NCBI GenBank assembly: GCA_038046785.1
Contig: JBBSVM010000004.1
Coordinates: 186,001-250,000, forward strand
Length of the DNA: 64,000 nt
Direction of reading: 5' to 3'
Source of the DNA: JAHFTW01 sp038046785
Lineage (GTDB): Archaea > Thermoplasmatota > E2 > JACPAO01 > JAHFTW01
A program made the position numbers and the translations under genes. The notes beneath the pieces were generated by a model. It was not told where the DNA came from. It saw only the letters and a list, made by a program, of their open reading frames with translations, and ran no database searches. This document shows, piece by piece, positions 50,675-59,730 of the stretch (within the stretch, counting starts at the first letter, position 1; every line of letters begins with the position of its first letter).

Positions 50675-51508
50675 GTGTCGCACGCCCTGGTCATCGAAGG
50701 AGGTGGAATGAAAGGGGCGTACGCCAACGGCGTCCTCTCGGCGTTCGAAGAGGCGGGGCACACCCGCTTTGATGCCCTGTACGGCACCTCCGCGGGTGGG
50801 GCGCTTGCCGCGTGGTTTTCGGCGGGGCAGGCAGTCTACGCAGAGGAGACCTGGCCCTATGCCGGTGACCGCCGCATCGTCAACTACGGCCGCTGGCTTA
50901 CACGACGCGGCCCCCTTCTCGACCATGAGGCGCTTCTCGATATCGTGTATCTCAAGGAGCACCCGCTCGACATCGCCGCGGTCCAGCGCTACCCGTCGCC
51001 GGTCGTGGTCGTGGCGAGCGACGTCGAATCCGGTGCGGCCCACTACCAAGACCTGCGCTGCACCGACGTCATCTCGTGGCTCAAGGCGACCGGACGGCTT
51101 CCTGCCGCCTCAGGTCCTGTCGTCTCCATCGGCGGCAGACGCTACCTTGACGGCGGCATCACCGACCCCATTCCTGTGCGACGCGCCGCGGCCGAAGGGC
51201 ATGACCACATCACGCTCATCCTCAACAATCCGCCTGGTCCGTTGCGCCGCGACAACCCAATCCTTGCCGAGTTCACGGCGCGGCGCTGGCCAGCACTTCG
51301 GGAAGGGATTGTCCATCACCAGGAGCGCAAACACGAAGCCATCGCCTGGGCCGAGCGCCCGCCCGCTGGTCTCTCCGTCTCCATCATCCGACCTCTCCAG
51401 ACGACTGGCCTGCACCGCTTGAGCCGCGACATCGGCGCCATCCGGGCCGGCATCGCACTTGGCCGCGAGGATGGGGCGCGCCATCTCAAGCGACTCGACG
51501 CGCTGTAG
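50675..51508 (+). CDS. Patatin-like phospholipase
   Basis: 277 residues. Oxyanion hole VIEGGGMKGAYANG, nucleophile elbow LYGTSAGGALAAW (Ser near residue 40) and the catalytic Asp in RRYLDGGITDPIPV: the full Ser/Asp dyad. Patatin-like proteins hydrolyse acyl esters of lipids. No signal peptide. The C-terminal region resembles the bacterial YjjU-like patatin group. Confidence 0.88.
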   Translation: MSHALVIEGGGMKGAYANGVLSAFEEAGHTRFDALYGTSAGGALAAWFSAGQAVYAEETWPYAGDRRIVNYGRWLTRRGPLLDHEALLDIVYLKEHPLDIAAVQRYPSPVVVVASDVESGAAHYQDLRCTDVISWLKATGRLPAASGPVVSIGGRRYLDGGITDPIPVRRAAAEGHDHITLILNNPPGPLRRDNPILAEFTARRWPALREGIVHHQERKHEAIAWAERPPAGLSVSIIRPLQTTGLHRLSRDIGAIRAGIALGREDGARHLKRLDAL

Positions 51509-51636
51509 CGTAGCAACGACGATGTGCAATCGGCCTAATCGGCGGACACGTTCGGCCCAACAACTCCCGGCTCATCCAATGATTGCACCGATTTCGCCGA
51601 ACCGGCATCCGCACCATCGCGTTTCGGTCGTCGGCG
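51509..51636. other. 128-bp gap between convergent genes
   Basis: Between the 3' ends of the patatin-like gene and trxB. Contains near-repeats around TGCAATCGGCCTAATCGGCG and ATGATTGCACCGAT. No ORF or clear terminator seen. Confidence 0.3.
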
Positions 51637-52563
51637 TCAGTGCGCCTGCGTCTCAAGCCAGCGCTCGGCGTCGATGGCCGCCTTGCAGCCGGAACCGGCC
51701 GCCGTGATGGCCTGCTTGTAGCGGTGGTCGTACACGTCGCCCGCGACGAAGACGCCCTCGACGGAGGTGTAGGTGTCGTACGCTCCCTCTTGGACGACGT
51801 AGCCCGCCTCATCGAGGCGCAGGGAGCCCTTGAACAGGTTGGTGTTGGGGTTGTGGCCAATCGCCGAGAAGTAGCCCTGGCAGGGGTAGGTTTCGGTCTT
51901 GCCGCTCTGCAGATTCTTGATGCGCACGCCAGTGACGGTGGTCTCGCCAAGGAGCTCCTCGACCGTGGTGTTCCAGAGGATCTTGATCTTGGGGTGGCTC
52001 TGCGCGCGTGCCGCCATGATCTTGCTTGCCTTGAAGGAGTCGCGGCGGTGGATGATGGTGACCTTCGTCGCGTACTTCGTCAGGAAGAGCGCCTCCTCCA
52101 TCGCGGAGTCGCCGCCGCCGATGACGACCACTTCCTTCTCTTTGAAGAAGAAGCCGTCGCAGGTGGCACAGGCGGAGACGCCGTGGCCGCGCAGGCGGGT
52201 CTCGCTCGGGAGTCCGAGCCATTTTGCGGTGCTGCCGGTGGCGACGATGACGGCGCGCGCTTCGTGGACGCCGGAGTCGCTGGTGACCTTGAATGGCCGC
52301 TTCGTGAAGTCGACAGTGGTTGCGTCCTCGTCGCGGAACTCGGCGCCGAACCGCATCGCCTGCTTGCGCATCTCCTCCATGAGTTTCGGGCCGGTGATGG
52401 CCTCGGCGAAGCCGGGGTAGTTCTCGACGTCGCTGGTGATCATGAGTTGTCCGCCCGCCTCGAAGCCAGCGATGACGAGAACCTTCAGGTTGGCGCGCGC
52501 CGCATAGATGGCTGCCGTGCAGCCGGCGGGGCCGGAGCCGATGATGAGGACGTCGTGGACCAC
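51637..52563 (-). CDS. trxB: Thioredoxin reductase
   Basis: 308 residues. FAD-binding VLIIGSGPAGCTAAIYAAR, redox-active CATC (VSACATCDGFFF near residue 130), NADPH-binding VVVIGGGDSAMEEALFLT and C-terminal GVFVAGDVYDHRYKQAITAAGSGC. GTG start 26 nt after a TTCAAGAA box (52586-52593). Supplies reduced thioredoxin, for example to peroxiredoxin. Confidence 0.96.
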   Translation of the reverse strand: MVHDVLIIGSGPAGCTAAIYAARANLKVLVIAGFEAGGQLMITSDVENYPGFAEAITGPKLMEEMRKQAMRFGAEFRDEDATTVDFTKRPFKVTSDSGVHEARAVIVATGSTAKWLGLPSETRLRGHGVSACATCDGFFFKEKEVVVIGGGDSAMEEALFLTKYATKVTIIHRRDSFKASKIMAARAQSHPKIKILWNTTVEELLGETTVTGVRIKNLQSGKTETYPCQGYFSAIGHNPNTNLFKGSLRLDEAGYVVQEGAYDTYTSVEGVFVAGDVYDHRYKQAITAAGSGCKAAIDAERWLETQAH

Positions 52564-52632
52564 GCCGTCGCCACGGACGGGTGGTTCTTGAACGGTCGGG
52601 TCGAGGCGACTCGAGGGCCACCTTCTCCGGAA

Positions 52633-52700
52633 CCGCAGATTTCGCAGATGCCGCAGAGTGCCCGAAGGTCTCTATCTGCGGGCGTCTGCGCGATCTGCGG
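52633..52700. repeat. Dispersed palindromic repeat, copy 4
   Basis: Left arm CCGCAGATTTCGCAGATG (52633-52650); right arm 52674-52700 has three ATCTGCG-type units, ending CGATCTGCGG. Lies 3' of the LVIVD gene and upstream of the trxB promoter. Confidence 0.72.
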
Positions 52701-52732
52701 CTCGTCGGGCAGAACTCAGAGCGGGTCGCGGC

Positions 52733-54022
52733 TCATCCGACGCTGCGCTGTTGGGAGTCGCCGGGGGTGATGCAGCCGAAAGCGAGGATGTCGATGCCGT
52801 TGACGGGCGGGCTGAAGCCGCTGACGTAGAGCAGGCCATCCTGTACGATGACATCATAGACCGCCTCGAAGCCGCCGATGCCGGCAATGTATGGGTTTCC
52901 ACCAGGGACCGGGTCATAGTGGGCGATGGGGGCCACCGTTGTCGTGCCAATTGCTGGCAGCGTGCCCGCATCGTCGAGGTCGAACACAAACATGCCGTAG
53001 CCGTAGTGCGCGACGTAGAGCAAGCCTTCGACGATGTTGAGGTTGTGCTGCGGCGTCGTTGCGGCCACCTCGACCTGCCAGGCGGCCAGAAGAATCGGAG
53101 CTTGGAGGATGGTGGCGTCAAAAACCTGCATGAGGTTTTCGCCCACTTCGGCGATCGTGACGACGATGCGGCGCTCTCCCATGCGGGTGGACTGGATGGT
53201 GTGGGTGTAGCCGGGTTGCGGCAGAACGTAGCCGCCCACCACGGTGGGGTTGGCAGGGTCGTCGATGTTGAAGACGGTCCAGCCGTGGAAGCCGTCCGCA
53301 GAGTAGAGCAGCCACTCCTCGGTGAAGGGGTCCTGGTGCGCAAACAGGTCGTGCGGCCCAAGCGGCCCTCCCTCGGCGGGGAGGGTCTGGGTGACGTAGG
53401 TGAGGACGCGGCTGCCCACCTCGCCTTCGACGCGCAGAATCCAGATGCCGGAGTTGCTGTTGGGGGCCAGGAACACCCAGTCGTCGCCAGCGATGCGCGC
53501 TGAGAACAGCATGTGCGCGTTCAGGAACGTGGAGCCACCGGGCAGATTGATGCCGGTGAACTCCCCGAACGTCCAGTGGTCCTCGACCCGGGGTTCGCTG
53601 GGGTCGCGGATGTCGATGAGGAGAATGCCGTCGCCCGTGCCGGTGACAAGCGTCTGGTTGTCGGCGAGGAATTTCACGTCGCCGGAGGCTTGGATGTCGA
53701 ATTCGGAGAAATCGGAGAGTTGGACGGGTTGCAGCGGGTCGCTCACGTCATGGAGGGACCGCGTCGTGGCGAGCAGGCGGCCGCGGATGTCGATGTCGCC
53801 GGTGCCCCCTTCCTCGAACGTGATGTTGGCGACGCGGGCAAGGTTGTCGCTGGTGGCGGCATCCACTGGAACGTCGCAGGGCAGGCCTTCTACGGCGCGG
53901 CGGACCGCCTCGAAAGCATCCTTCGGCTCCATCTGCTGGCCGCCTTGCCCTTCCGGGTCCACGGTCGACGAGGCGCAGCCGGCAAGCAAGAATGTGCAGG
54001 CGGCCAGGGCGAAGATTCGCAT
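52733..54022 (-). CDS. LVIVD-repeat lipoprotein
   Basis: 429 residues. Lipobox TFLLAGCASS after MRIFALAAC. Repeats of the type GDGILLIDIRDPSEPRVEDHW, WTVFNIDDPANPTVVGGY and GMFVFDLDD are LVIVD-like units, expected to build a surface beta-propeller. Start ATG 54022 is 27 nt after a GATTTTTC box (54046-54053), inside the end of the protease gene. Role unknown; may act with the neighbouring protease. Confidence 0.75.
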   Translation of the reverse strand: MRIFALAACTFLLAGCASSTVDPEGQGGQQMEPKDAFEAVRRAVEGLPCDVPVDAATSDNLARVANITFEEGGTGDIDIRGRLLATTRSLHDVSDPLQPVQLSDFSEFDIQASGDVKFLADNQTLVTGTGDGILLIDIRDPSEPRVEDHWTFGEFTGINLPGGSTFLNAHMLFSARIAGDDWVFLAPNSNSGIWILRVEGEVGSRVLTYVTQTLPAEGGPLGPHDLFAHQDPFTEEWLLYSADGFHGWTVFNIDDPANPTVVGGYVLPQPGYTHTIQSTRMGERRIVVTIAEVGENLMQVFDATILQAPILLAAWQVEVAATTPQHNLNIVEGLLYVAHYGYGMFVFDLDDAGTLPAIGTTTVAPIAHYDPVPGGNPYIAGIGGFEAVYDVIVQDGLLYVSGFSPPVNGIDILAFGCITPGDSQQRSVG

Positions 54023-54051
54023 GTGCGCTCCAGGCGGTCCGGCTTGAAAAA

Positions 54052-55143
54052 TCACCGGGGCCGGTAGGCGTCGAGTGCTGCGCGCGCCTGGACGACGCCG
54101 TACCCCGCCGCGGCGTCATGCGGTTTGTCCTGGCCCCCCACCGGTTTTGCGCTCTGCATGAGGGTCGTCTTGAGGTGCTGGACGTCGGCGCGGTCGTTGA
54201 GGGCCGGGCGGTCCTGCAGCAGCAACGCAACGGTGGCGGTGACGAAGGGGCAGGCTTGGCTGGTCCCGGTGGCCTTGACGTAGGAGCCTTCCGTCCAGGC
54301 CGAGAGGATTTCCACGCCGGGGGCCACCAATTCGGGCTTCTTGTCGGGGTCGCAGCGGCCCTGGTTGCCCAGGAATGGAACCATCTGGCACGCCATGCTG
54401 GTGTCGCCGCGGTTGGAGCCTTCCCACACGGCGCCATCTTTCTGAATCGCTCCGACGGCGAGGACGCCCGCAATGTTGGCGGGGTAGCCGACGTCGGCGT
54501 TGTCGGGGCCATCGTTGCCGGCCGATGCGACCACGACGATGCCGCGGTCGATGGCTGCATTTACCGCGTTGGTCAGTTCATCGCCCAGAATGCCCCCCAG
54601 CGCCGCGACGCCTCCGGCGCGGCCGAGACTGAGGCTGATGACTTGCGCCCCTTGACCTGTGGCCCACTTGAGACCGGCAAGCACGGCGCTGTCGGGGCAG
54701 CCGACCGACTCTGCGCCGCACACTTTGGCGACGTAGAACTGCGCCTCGGGTGCACCTCCCTGCAAGTCGACGCCGCCATACGTGAGTTGGTCGCCGAGCG
54801 TCGAGCCATCGGCGCCGATGATGCCGAGCACGTGGCTGCCATGCCCATCGTCGTCGTACGGGGTCGCTGAACGGCCCGCCACGAAGTCCTGGAACCCGAC
54901 CACTTCGCCATCGGCGCGGTCGCCATCAAAGAGATGTGCCAGGGCGGGGTGGTCCGGGTTGACGCCGGTGTCCAAAAGGGCGACGCGGACGCCGGAACCG
55001 GTGCGGCCCAGGTCGGCCATCTGGTCGAGCTGCGTTGCCGCGTAGGCCCATTCCGTGCGCGCTTCGCCAAGCCCGAGGTCGGCCAAACAGCCGGCCAGCA
55101 GCAACGTCGCTGCGACCAGAGGAACCACCGCGACGCGCGCCAT
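54052..55143 (-). CDS. Subtilisin-like (S8) serine protease lipoprotein
   Basis: 363 residues. Signal with lipobox TLLLAGCLAD. Triad: Asp in VALLDTGVNPDHPAL, His in DDGHGSHVLGII, Ser in ATGTSQACPFV; oxyanion Asn in VVASAGNDGPDN. The catalytic domain begins about 25 residues after the lipid cysteine, so there is no room for a normal I9 propeptide. Predicted cell-surface protease. GCTTATC (about 55172-55178) is the likely box. Confidence 0.88.
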   Translation of the reverse strand: MARVAVVPLVAATLLLAGCLADLGLGEARTEWAYAATQLDQMADLGRTGSGVRVALLDTGVNPDHPALAHLFDGDRADGEVVGFQDFVAGRSATPYDDDGHGSHVLGIIGADGSTLGDQLTYGGVDLQGGAPEAQFYVAKVCGAESVGCPDSAVLAGLKWATGQGAQVISLSLGRAGGVAALGGILGDELTNAVNAAIDRGIVVVASAGNDGPDNADVGYPANIAGVLAVGAIQKDGAVWEGSNRGDTSMACQMVPFLGNQGRCDPDKKPELVAPGVEILSAWTEGSYVKATGTSQACPFVTATVALLLQDRPALNDRADVQHLKTTLMQSAKPVGGQDKPHDAAAGYGVVQARAALDAYRPR

Positions 55144-55193
55144 CGAATCAGCAGGGGGATTTGCGCGAGATAAGCGTTGCCGATTCGGCGGTC

Positions 55194-55529
55194 CTACAGG
55201 CGAAGCAGCAGCGCGACATCGGCCACGACCGGCATGCGGTAGCGCTCGCCCAGCAGCACTTTCGCCATGCCGACAATCATGAAGAAGAGATAGACGAACG
55301 TGGCGACGAAGATGACGCCGAAGAAGTAGATGGAGAGCCCGGCTCCGACGAAGGCGAGGACGACGAAGAGGATGATGCAGAGGATGAACCAGAGCGCAAA
55401 GAGGACGCCCGACTGGCGGCCGTGGAACTGCGCGAAGAGCGACTGGCGGCGGAAGCGCACCGGGATGAAGAAGAGAAACGGCAGGTATCCAAGGACCGTC
55501 AAAGCGCGGTCGGCCGCCGGAATGCGCAT
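55194..55529 (-). CDS. DUF4870/Tic20-like small membrane protein
   Basis: 111 residues with three helices: YLPFLFFIPV, then FAQFHGRQSGVLFALWFILC (the FxxxHxrQ motif) and FVYLFFMIVGMAKVLLGE. This order is typical of DUF4870-type proteins. The start is the ATG at 55529, 26 nt from a TTTAAG box (55553-55558); the ATG at 55541 is too close to it. Role unknown. Confidence 0.75.
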   Translation of the reverse strand: MRIPAADRALTVLGYLPFLFFIPVRFRRQSLFAQFHGRQSGVLFALWFILCIILFVVLAFVGAGLSIYFFGVIFVATFVYLFFMIVGMAKVLLGERYRMPVVADVALLLRL

Positions 55530-55592
55530 CTGATTTTCCATGGACCCCCGGCTTAAAGGGTTATTGAACCACGGCGCACGCGTCGGCGTGCT

Positions 55593-56516
55593 TCAAAGGG
55601 AAAACGGCCGGCCGGTGAGCCGCTCGTACGCCTCGAAGTAGCGCTTCTGCGTGCCGGCCACCACTTCGGCGGAGAGCGGGGGGCCGGGCGGCGTCTTGTC
55701 CCACGGCTGGGTCTCCAGCCAGTCACGCAGATACTGCTTGTCGAAACTGGCCTGGCCGCGGCCCGCTTCGTACTGCGCCAGGGGCCAGAAGCGGGAGCTG
55801 TCAGGGGTGAGGATCTCGTCCATGAGCACGATGGTGCCGTCGGGACGCTCGCCGAACTCGAACTTGGTGTCGGCGATGATGATGCCGCGCGCGAGGGCGA
55901 ACTTCGCCGCCTTCTCGTAGAGCCGGATGGTGGTCTCGCGCAGGAACTCTGCCTTCTTGCGGCCGATGATGGAGATGGTCTGTTCGAACGTGATGTTCTC
56001 GTCGTGGCCGGTCTCCGCCTTGGTGCTCGGCGTGAAGAGCGTCTGCGGCAGGCGCTGCGACTCGACGAGGCCGGTGGGGAGCGGGAGGCCGCAGACGGTC
56101 CCGGATTTCTTGTACTCCTTCCAGCCCGAGCCGGCAAGGTAGCCGCGCGCGACGCACTCGACCGGCAGCGGCTTGAGCTTCTCGACGACGATGCTGCGGC
56201 CCTTGAGGAGGGCGGCGTGCGGGGCGAGAGCTTTCGGGTAGGCGCGCACGTCGGTGTGGACGAGGTGGTTGGGGACGACGTCGGCGAGCTGGTCGAACCA
56301 GAAATTGCTCATCTGGGTCAAGCAGGCGCCCTTGTCCGGGATGCCAGGGCTGAGGACCACGTCGAAGGCGCTGATGCGGTCGGTGGCGACCATCAAGAGC
56401 GCGTCGCCGAGGTCGTAGACGTCGCGCACCTTGCCGCGGCGAAAGAGCGGAAAGGGAAGGTTGGTCTGGGCGATCGCCTCGGCGGGCACGGAGGCGTCGA
56501 GTCGGAACCGATTCAA
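55593..56516 (-). CDS. purC: SAICAR synthetase (PurC)
   Basis: 307 residues, the long form. RRGKVRDVYDLGDALLMVATDRISAFDV at the N terminus, VECVARGYLAGSGWKEYK, and IADTKFEFG with VLMDEILTPDSSRFW are the PurC motifs. Joins CAIR and aspartate in purine synthesis. TTG start overlaps the stop of the upstream hydrolase (TTGA). Confidence 0.95.
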   Translation of the reverse strand: MNRFRLDASVPAEAIAQTNLPFPLFRRGKVRDVYDLGDALLMVATDRISAFDVVLSPGIPDKGACLTQMSNFWFDQLADVVPNHLVHTDVRAYPKALAPHAALLKGRSIVVEKLKPLPVECVARGYLAGSGWKEYKKSGTVCGLPLPTGLVESQRLPQTLFTPSTKAETGHDENITFEQTISIIGRKKAEFLRETTIRLYEKAAKFALARGIIIADTKFEFGERPDGTIVLMDEILTPDSSRFWPLAQYEAGRGQASFDKQYLRDWLETQPWDKTPPGPPLSAEVVAGTQKRYFEAYERLTGRPFSL

Positions 56517-57361
56517 GAAGCCGACGACGGCGGCCAGCCGTCTCCGGTGAGCGTCGCCAGAAGGGCAGCTCGGTAACGCGGCAGGGCGAAGAGGCCGAGA
56601 TGCGGCACCCCGGCAACTTCGAGGAGGTTGGTGCGGGTGGGGGGCGCCCCAGAGGCAACGCGGCGCGTCAGCGCGATGGCGGTGACCTCGTCGCTCGACG
56701 ACGCGGCGACCAGGATGCGTTTGGCGTTGCATGCGGCGATGCGGCGATCGGCCTGGATGAGTGCCGCCGTGCGCGGCCAAGTCTTGTCGAAGAGCGCCAT
56801 GGCGGCCTTGCCGACGCGGTGGCCGTCGCCTTCGTACCAGGAGTTGAAGCTGGGATAGGGCGACTCGAGGGTGATGGACTCGACAAAGTCCAGCTCCGGA
56901 CTGGCGTTGGCCGCCGAGAACGCCCCCAGGCTGAGTCCGATGATGTGGACCGGAATGCCTGGTTCCCGTTCGCGCGCCACCCGTGCAGCTGCAACGAGGT
57001 CCTCGAACAGGTAGGTGGAGCCGCCGCGGCTTGCGCCGTAGTTGGTGAAATCAAAGGTCAGCGCCGAGAAACGGTTCTCCAGCAGCCAGGCAATCCAGCC
57101 CTCCTTGACGAACCAGTGTTGACCGTAGCGACGGTCGGGGTGTGCGAGGACGACGATGCCGCGCGGGTTGGGGTGGAGAAAATGGCGCCCTGCCAGGTCG
57201 GCGCCCGTGTTGCCTTCGAAACGCAGCTCTTCGTGGGCCAATTCTGCCGGGACGCTCCAGCCGGTTGCATGGCGGCGGCGGAACATCGTGCTGCGAACGA
57301 AGAGGCCGACGAGGCGGCGCTCGAACCGACCCGGTTTCGGCAGGGCGCCGGGATGCGTCAT
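56513..57361 (-). CDS. Alpha/beta-hydrolase family protein
   Basis: 282 residues. GIVVLAHPDRRYGQHWF (oxyanion strand), nucleophile elbow IIGLSLGAFSAAN (Ser near residue 150), acid in AASSSDEVTAI and His in GVPHLGLFAL. A basic N terminus of about 30 residues precedes the domain. Substrate unknown. Followed by purC with a TTGA overlap, although no functional link is known. Confidence 0.75.
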   Translation of the reverse strand: MTHPGALPKPGRFERRLVGLFVRSTMFRRRHATGWSVPAELAHEELRFEGNTGADLAGRHFLHPNPRGIVVLAHPDRRYGQHWFVKEGWIAWLLENRFSALTFDFTNYGASRGGSTYLFEDLVAAARVAREREPGIPVHIIGLSLGAFSAANASPELDFVESITLESPYPSFNSWYEGDGHRVGKAAMALFDKTWPRTAALIQADRRIAACNAKRILVAASSSDEVTAIALTRRVASGAPPTRTNLLEVAGVPHLGLFALPRYRAALLATLTGDGWPPSSAS

Positions 57362-57399
57362 GCCTCTGCGGAGCCAGCGGCGGGAGATGGCTTTGGCGT

Positions 57400-58344
57400 T
57401 TAGGCTGCGGCTGGCTTGCGCGAGGCGCGGGCGCGGCGGCGGGCGAGACGCTCGGCGCGGCTCGGCATGTGGATGTTGCGCACCTGGCCGAGCCACTTGA
57501 GCACGGTCAGCGTGTAGCGCCCGATGTCCACCTGGTACCAGCGCATGCCGATGTAGGCGGCGCGGGGGAAGGCGTGGTGGTTGTTGTGCCAGCCCTCGCC
57601 CCAGCCGAGCAGGGCGACGACGAAGTTGTTGGTCGCCTTGTCGGTGGTCTGGAAGGGGCGCGTGCCGAAGAGGTGGCCGAGCGAGTTGACGCTCCAAGTG
57701 ATGTGGTGGCCGAAGAAGACGCGGACGAGACCGCCCCAGAGCAGGCCGTTGAGCGCGCCCAAGAGAGTTCCGGTGATGGCGAAGGCGATGAAGCCGGGCA
57801 GGAGGATGCCGAGCGTCGCCCACACGACCCAGGTCTTGCTGATGAAGCGGGTGATGGGGTCTGCCATCAACTTGTCGTGGGCGATGCCGGTGCGGACGAA
57901 CTGGTCGCGCAGCAGCCAGCCCATGTGGGCGTGCCAGAAGCCATCCAGGGGGCTGTGCGGGTCGCCTTCACGGTCGGCCTTGGCGTGGTGACGGATGTGG
58001 GTGGCGGCCCAGTCGGCGGCGGGGCCCTGCATGGCCATCGTGCCCGCAATGAGAAGAATCGCCTTGGTGGGTGCGCGGGCGGTGAAGGCACGGTGGGTGA
58101 GCATGCGGTGGAAGCCGAGGCTGATGCCGATTCCGGTGAAGGACCACATGCCGAGCAGGAGGCCGATTTCGAGCCAGCCGACGCCGGCGCCCCAGAACGA
58201 GTAGATGCCGTAGCCGGCGGCCAGGAGGGGGCCGATGACGAAGGTGAGAACCAAGACCTTGCTCCAGACGGAGTCCCGGTGCTGCGGGAACGGATCGGCT
58301 GCATCTGGGGCCCCTTCGACGGCAGGTACCTGTTGAAGTTCCAT
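57400..58344 (-). CDS. Delta-9-type fatty-acyl desaturase
   Basis: 314 residues, four membrane helices. The three histidine boxes that bind the di-iron centre are complete: HRMLTH, HIRHH and HNNHH. Matches the acyl-CoA/acyl-lipid delta-9 desaturase family, which needs O2 and electrons. Basic tail RRRARASRKP. Unexpected for an isoprenoid-lipid archaeon. Divergent from the HxlR-type regulator across 101 bp. Confidence 0.9.
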   Translation of the reverse strand: MELQQVPAVEGAPDAADPFPQHRDSVWSKVLVLTFVIGPLLAAGYGIYSFWGAGVGWLEIGLLLGMWSFTGIGISLGFHRMLTHRAFTARAPTKAILLIAGTMAMQGPAADWAATHIRHHAKADREGDPHSPLDGFWHAHMGWLLRDQFVRTGIAHDKLMADPITRFISKTWVVWATLGILLPGFIAFAITGTLLGALNGLLWGGLVRVFFGHHITWSVNSLGHLFGTRPFQTTDKATNNFVVALLGWGEGWHNNHHAFPRAAYIGMRWYQVDIGRYTLTVLKWLGQVRNIHMPSRAERLARRRARASRKPAAA

Positions 58345-58364
58345 TTCGACACCGGTTCAATCTT

Positions 58365-58395
58365 GGAAGCTGGTCCCAATCAAGGGATTGCTTCC
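58365..58395. promoter_or_regulatory. Dyad between desaturase and HxlR genes
   Basis: CAATC-AAGG-GATTG (58377-58390) nested beside GGAAG (58365-58369) and CTTCC (58391-58395). The related half-site GAAACTTCCA recurs at 58401-58410. Sits between the divergent promoters; candidate operator. Confidence 0.35.
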
Positions 58396-58445
58396 AGGAC
58401 GAAACTTCCATCACCCCGGACGGTATAAGGGGGTCAGTTGAGAGC

Positions 58446-59081
58446 ATGAACTTAGGTATCCGCCGTAAAAGCAGGGCTCCGCCACCGACCGCCGCTCCTG
58501 GACACGCATCGGCACAATCACCTACAGGGCCCCCCACGAGTGCATCGCCCGCAGCGCCGCTTCCTCCCGTCGCACCACCCCCGCCCACCGGCCGGCGCGG
58601 CGACAAAGAGCAAATGGCGCTTAATGCGGAGATGATTGGCCAGCTCGACGGTTTCCTCGACGAGCTCGCCGTGGGCCACCGCGCCGCCATGGACCAAGTG
58701 GTGACCTGGCTGACCGGCTACGGCGACCTGGACCGCGAAGTGCAGCGCAGCGTCGAAGCGCTCAACCCTCTACTGCAGAAATGGAGCATCGAAATCTGCT
58801 TCCTCCTGCGCATGAAGCAGCCGCGCCGCTTCAACGAACTCAAGGACGGCCTGCCCGGCATCGGCAGCCGAACCCTCAGCCAACGCCTCAAAGAATTGGA
58901 GGCCCAGGGCATCGTCTCCCGCACCGTCATCCCGGAAGTTCCCGTCCGCGTCGAATACCGCCTCACGCCGAAGGGGCTGCGCATGGGGGATCTGTTCCTT
59001 CCCATCATCGCTCACCTGCGCATCACCGGTTGGCGCGAAAACTTGGCCGCCCCGTCGGCACGGCCAGCCGCCAAGGTTTAG
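58446..59081 (+). CDS. HxlR-family transcriptional regulator with a low-complexity N terminus
   Basis: 211 residues. Residues 10-55 are Pro/Ala/Ser-rich; 60-105 are helical; 110-205 form an HxlR winged helix (KWSIEICFLLRMKQPRRFNELKDGLPGIGSRTLSQRLKELEAQGIVSR, VEYRLTPKGL). A GTATAAGG box (58423-58430) lies only 20 nt before the ATG, so the start could be a little downstream. Likely controls the divergent desaturase or itself. Confidence 0.82.
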   Translation: MNLGIRRKSRAPPPTAAPGHASAQSPTGPPTSASPAAPLPPVAPPPPTGRRGDKEQMALNAEMIGQLDGFLDELAVGHRAAMDQVVTWLTGYGDLDREVQRSVEALNPLLQKWSIEICFLLRMKQPRRFNELKDGLPGIGSRTLSQRLKELEAQGIVSRTVIPEVPVRVEYRLTPKGLRMGDLFLPIIAHLRITGWRENLAAPSARPAAKV

Positions 59082-59105
59082 GCCGGTGCTGCCCTCGACC
59101 CGGCA

Positions 59106-59648
59106 ATGGCAGGCCCCTCCGTCCTGGACACGCTCCTCGCGGGCAACCGGACCTATGTAGAGAGCGATTGGGAACGCACCGACCGGGAACTGGCCGCCCC
59201 GCCAGCCCTCGGCCTCGCCGTCGTCGCCTGCATGGATACCCGGCACAACGTCGAGAAAGTCTTGGGGCTCAAGCACGGTGACGCCAAAGTCATTCGCAAC
59301 GCCGGCAATCTGCTCGATGACGGCGCGCTGCGCAGCCTCGTCGTCGCCGTCCACCTCCTCGGTGTCCGCCACATTGCCATCCTTGGCCACAGCAAGTGCG
59401 GCATGACGCTCGTGGGTCAGGGCGATTTCCGCATTGCCAAGAGCATCGCGAAGACGACCGACACGCCGCTTGCCGATGTGATGCGGCCGGACTTCCAACG
59501 CTGGCTCGGCGGATTCGCCGACCCCGCCGACAACGTTCGCCGCTCCGTCGCTCTCGTGCGCAGCCACCCGATGATGCCGCACGACCTCGAGGTGGTCGGC
59601 TTGCTCTACGACAACGACACCGGCCGCGTCAGCTTCCTTCCCGCATAG
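59106..59648 (+). CDS. Beta-class carbonic anhydrase
   Basis: 180 residues. Zinc ligands: Cys and the Asp-Arg dyad in VVACMDTRHNV and the His/Cys pair in ILGHSKCGMT. Residues IRNAGNLLDDGALRSL are conserved in the family. Interconverts CO2 and bicarbonate, useful for carbamoyl phosphate and purine carboxylation. A GGTTTAGG box (59075-59082) is centred 27 nt before the ATG. Confidence 0.93.
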   Translation: MAGPSVLDTLLAGNRTYVESDWERTDRELAAPPALGLAVVACMDTRHNVEKVLGLKHGDAKVIRNAGNLLDDGALRSLVVAVHLLGVRHIAILGHSKCGMTLVGQGDFRIAKSIAKTTDTPLADVMRPDFQRWLGGFADPADNVRRSVALVRSHPMMPHDLEVVGLLYDNDTGRVSFLPA

Positions 59649-59730
59649 GTGATTGCGGGCCATCGCCTATATGCCCGGCCCCCGTCGCAGGGTCGTGGGG
59701 CAACCGAGCCGGCTGACAGTCCTGAACACG

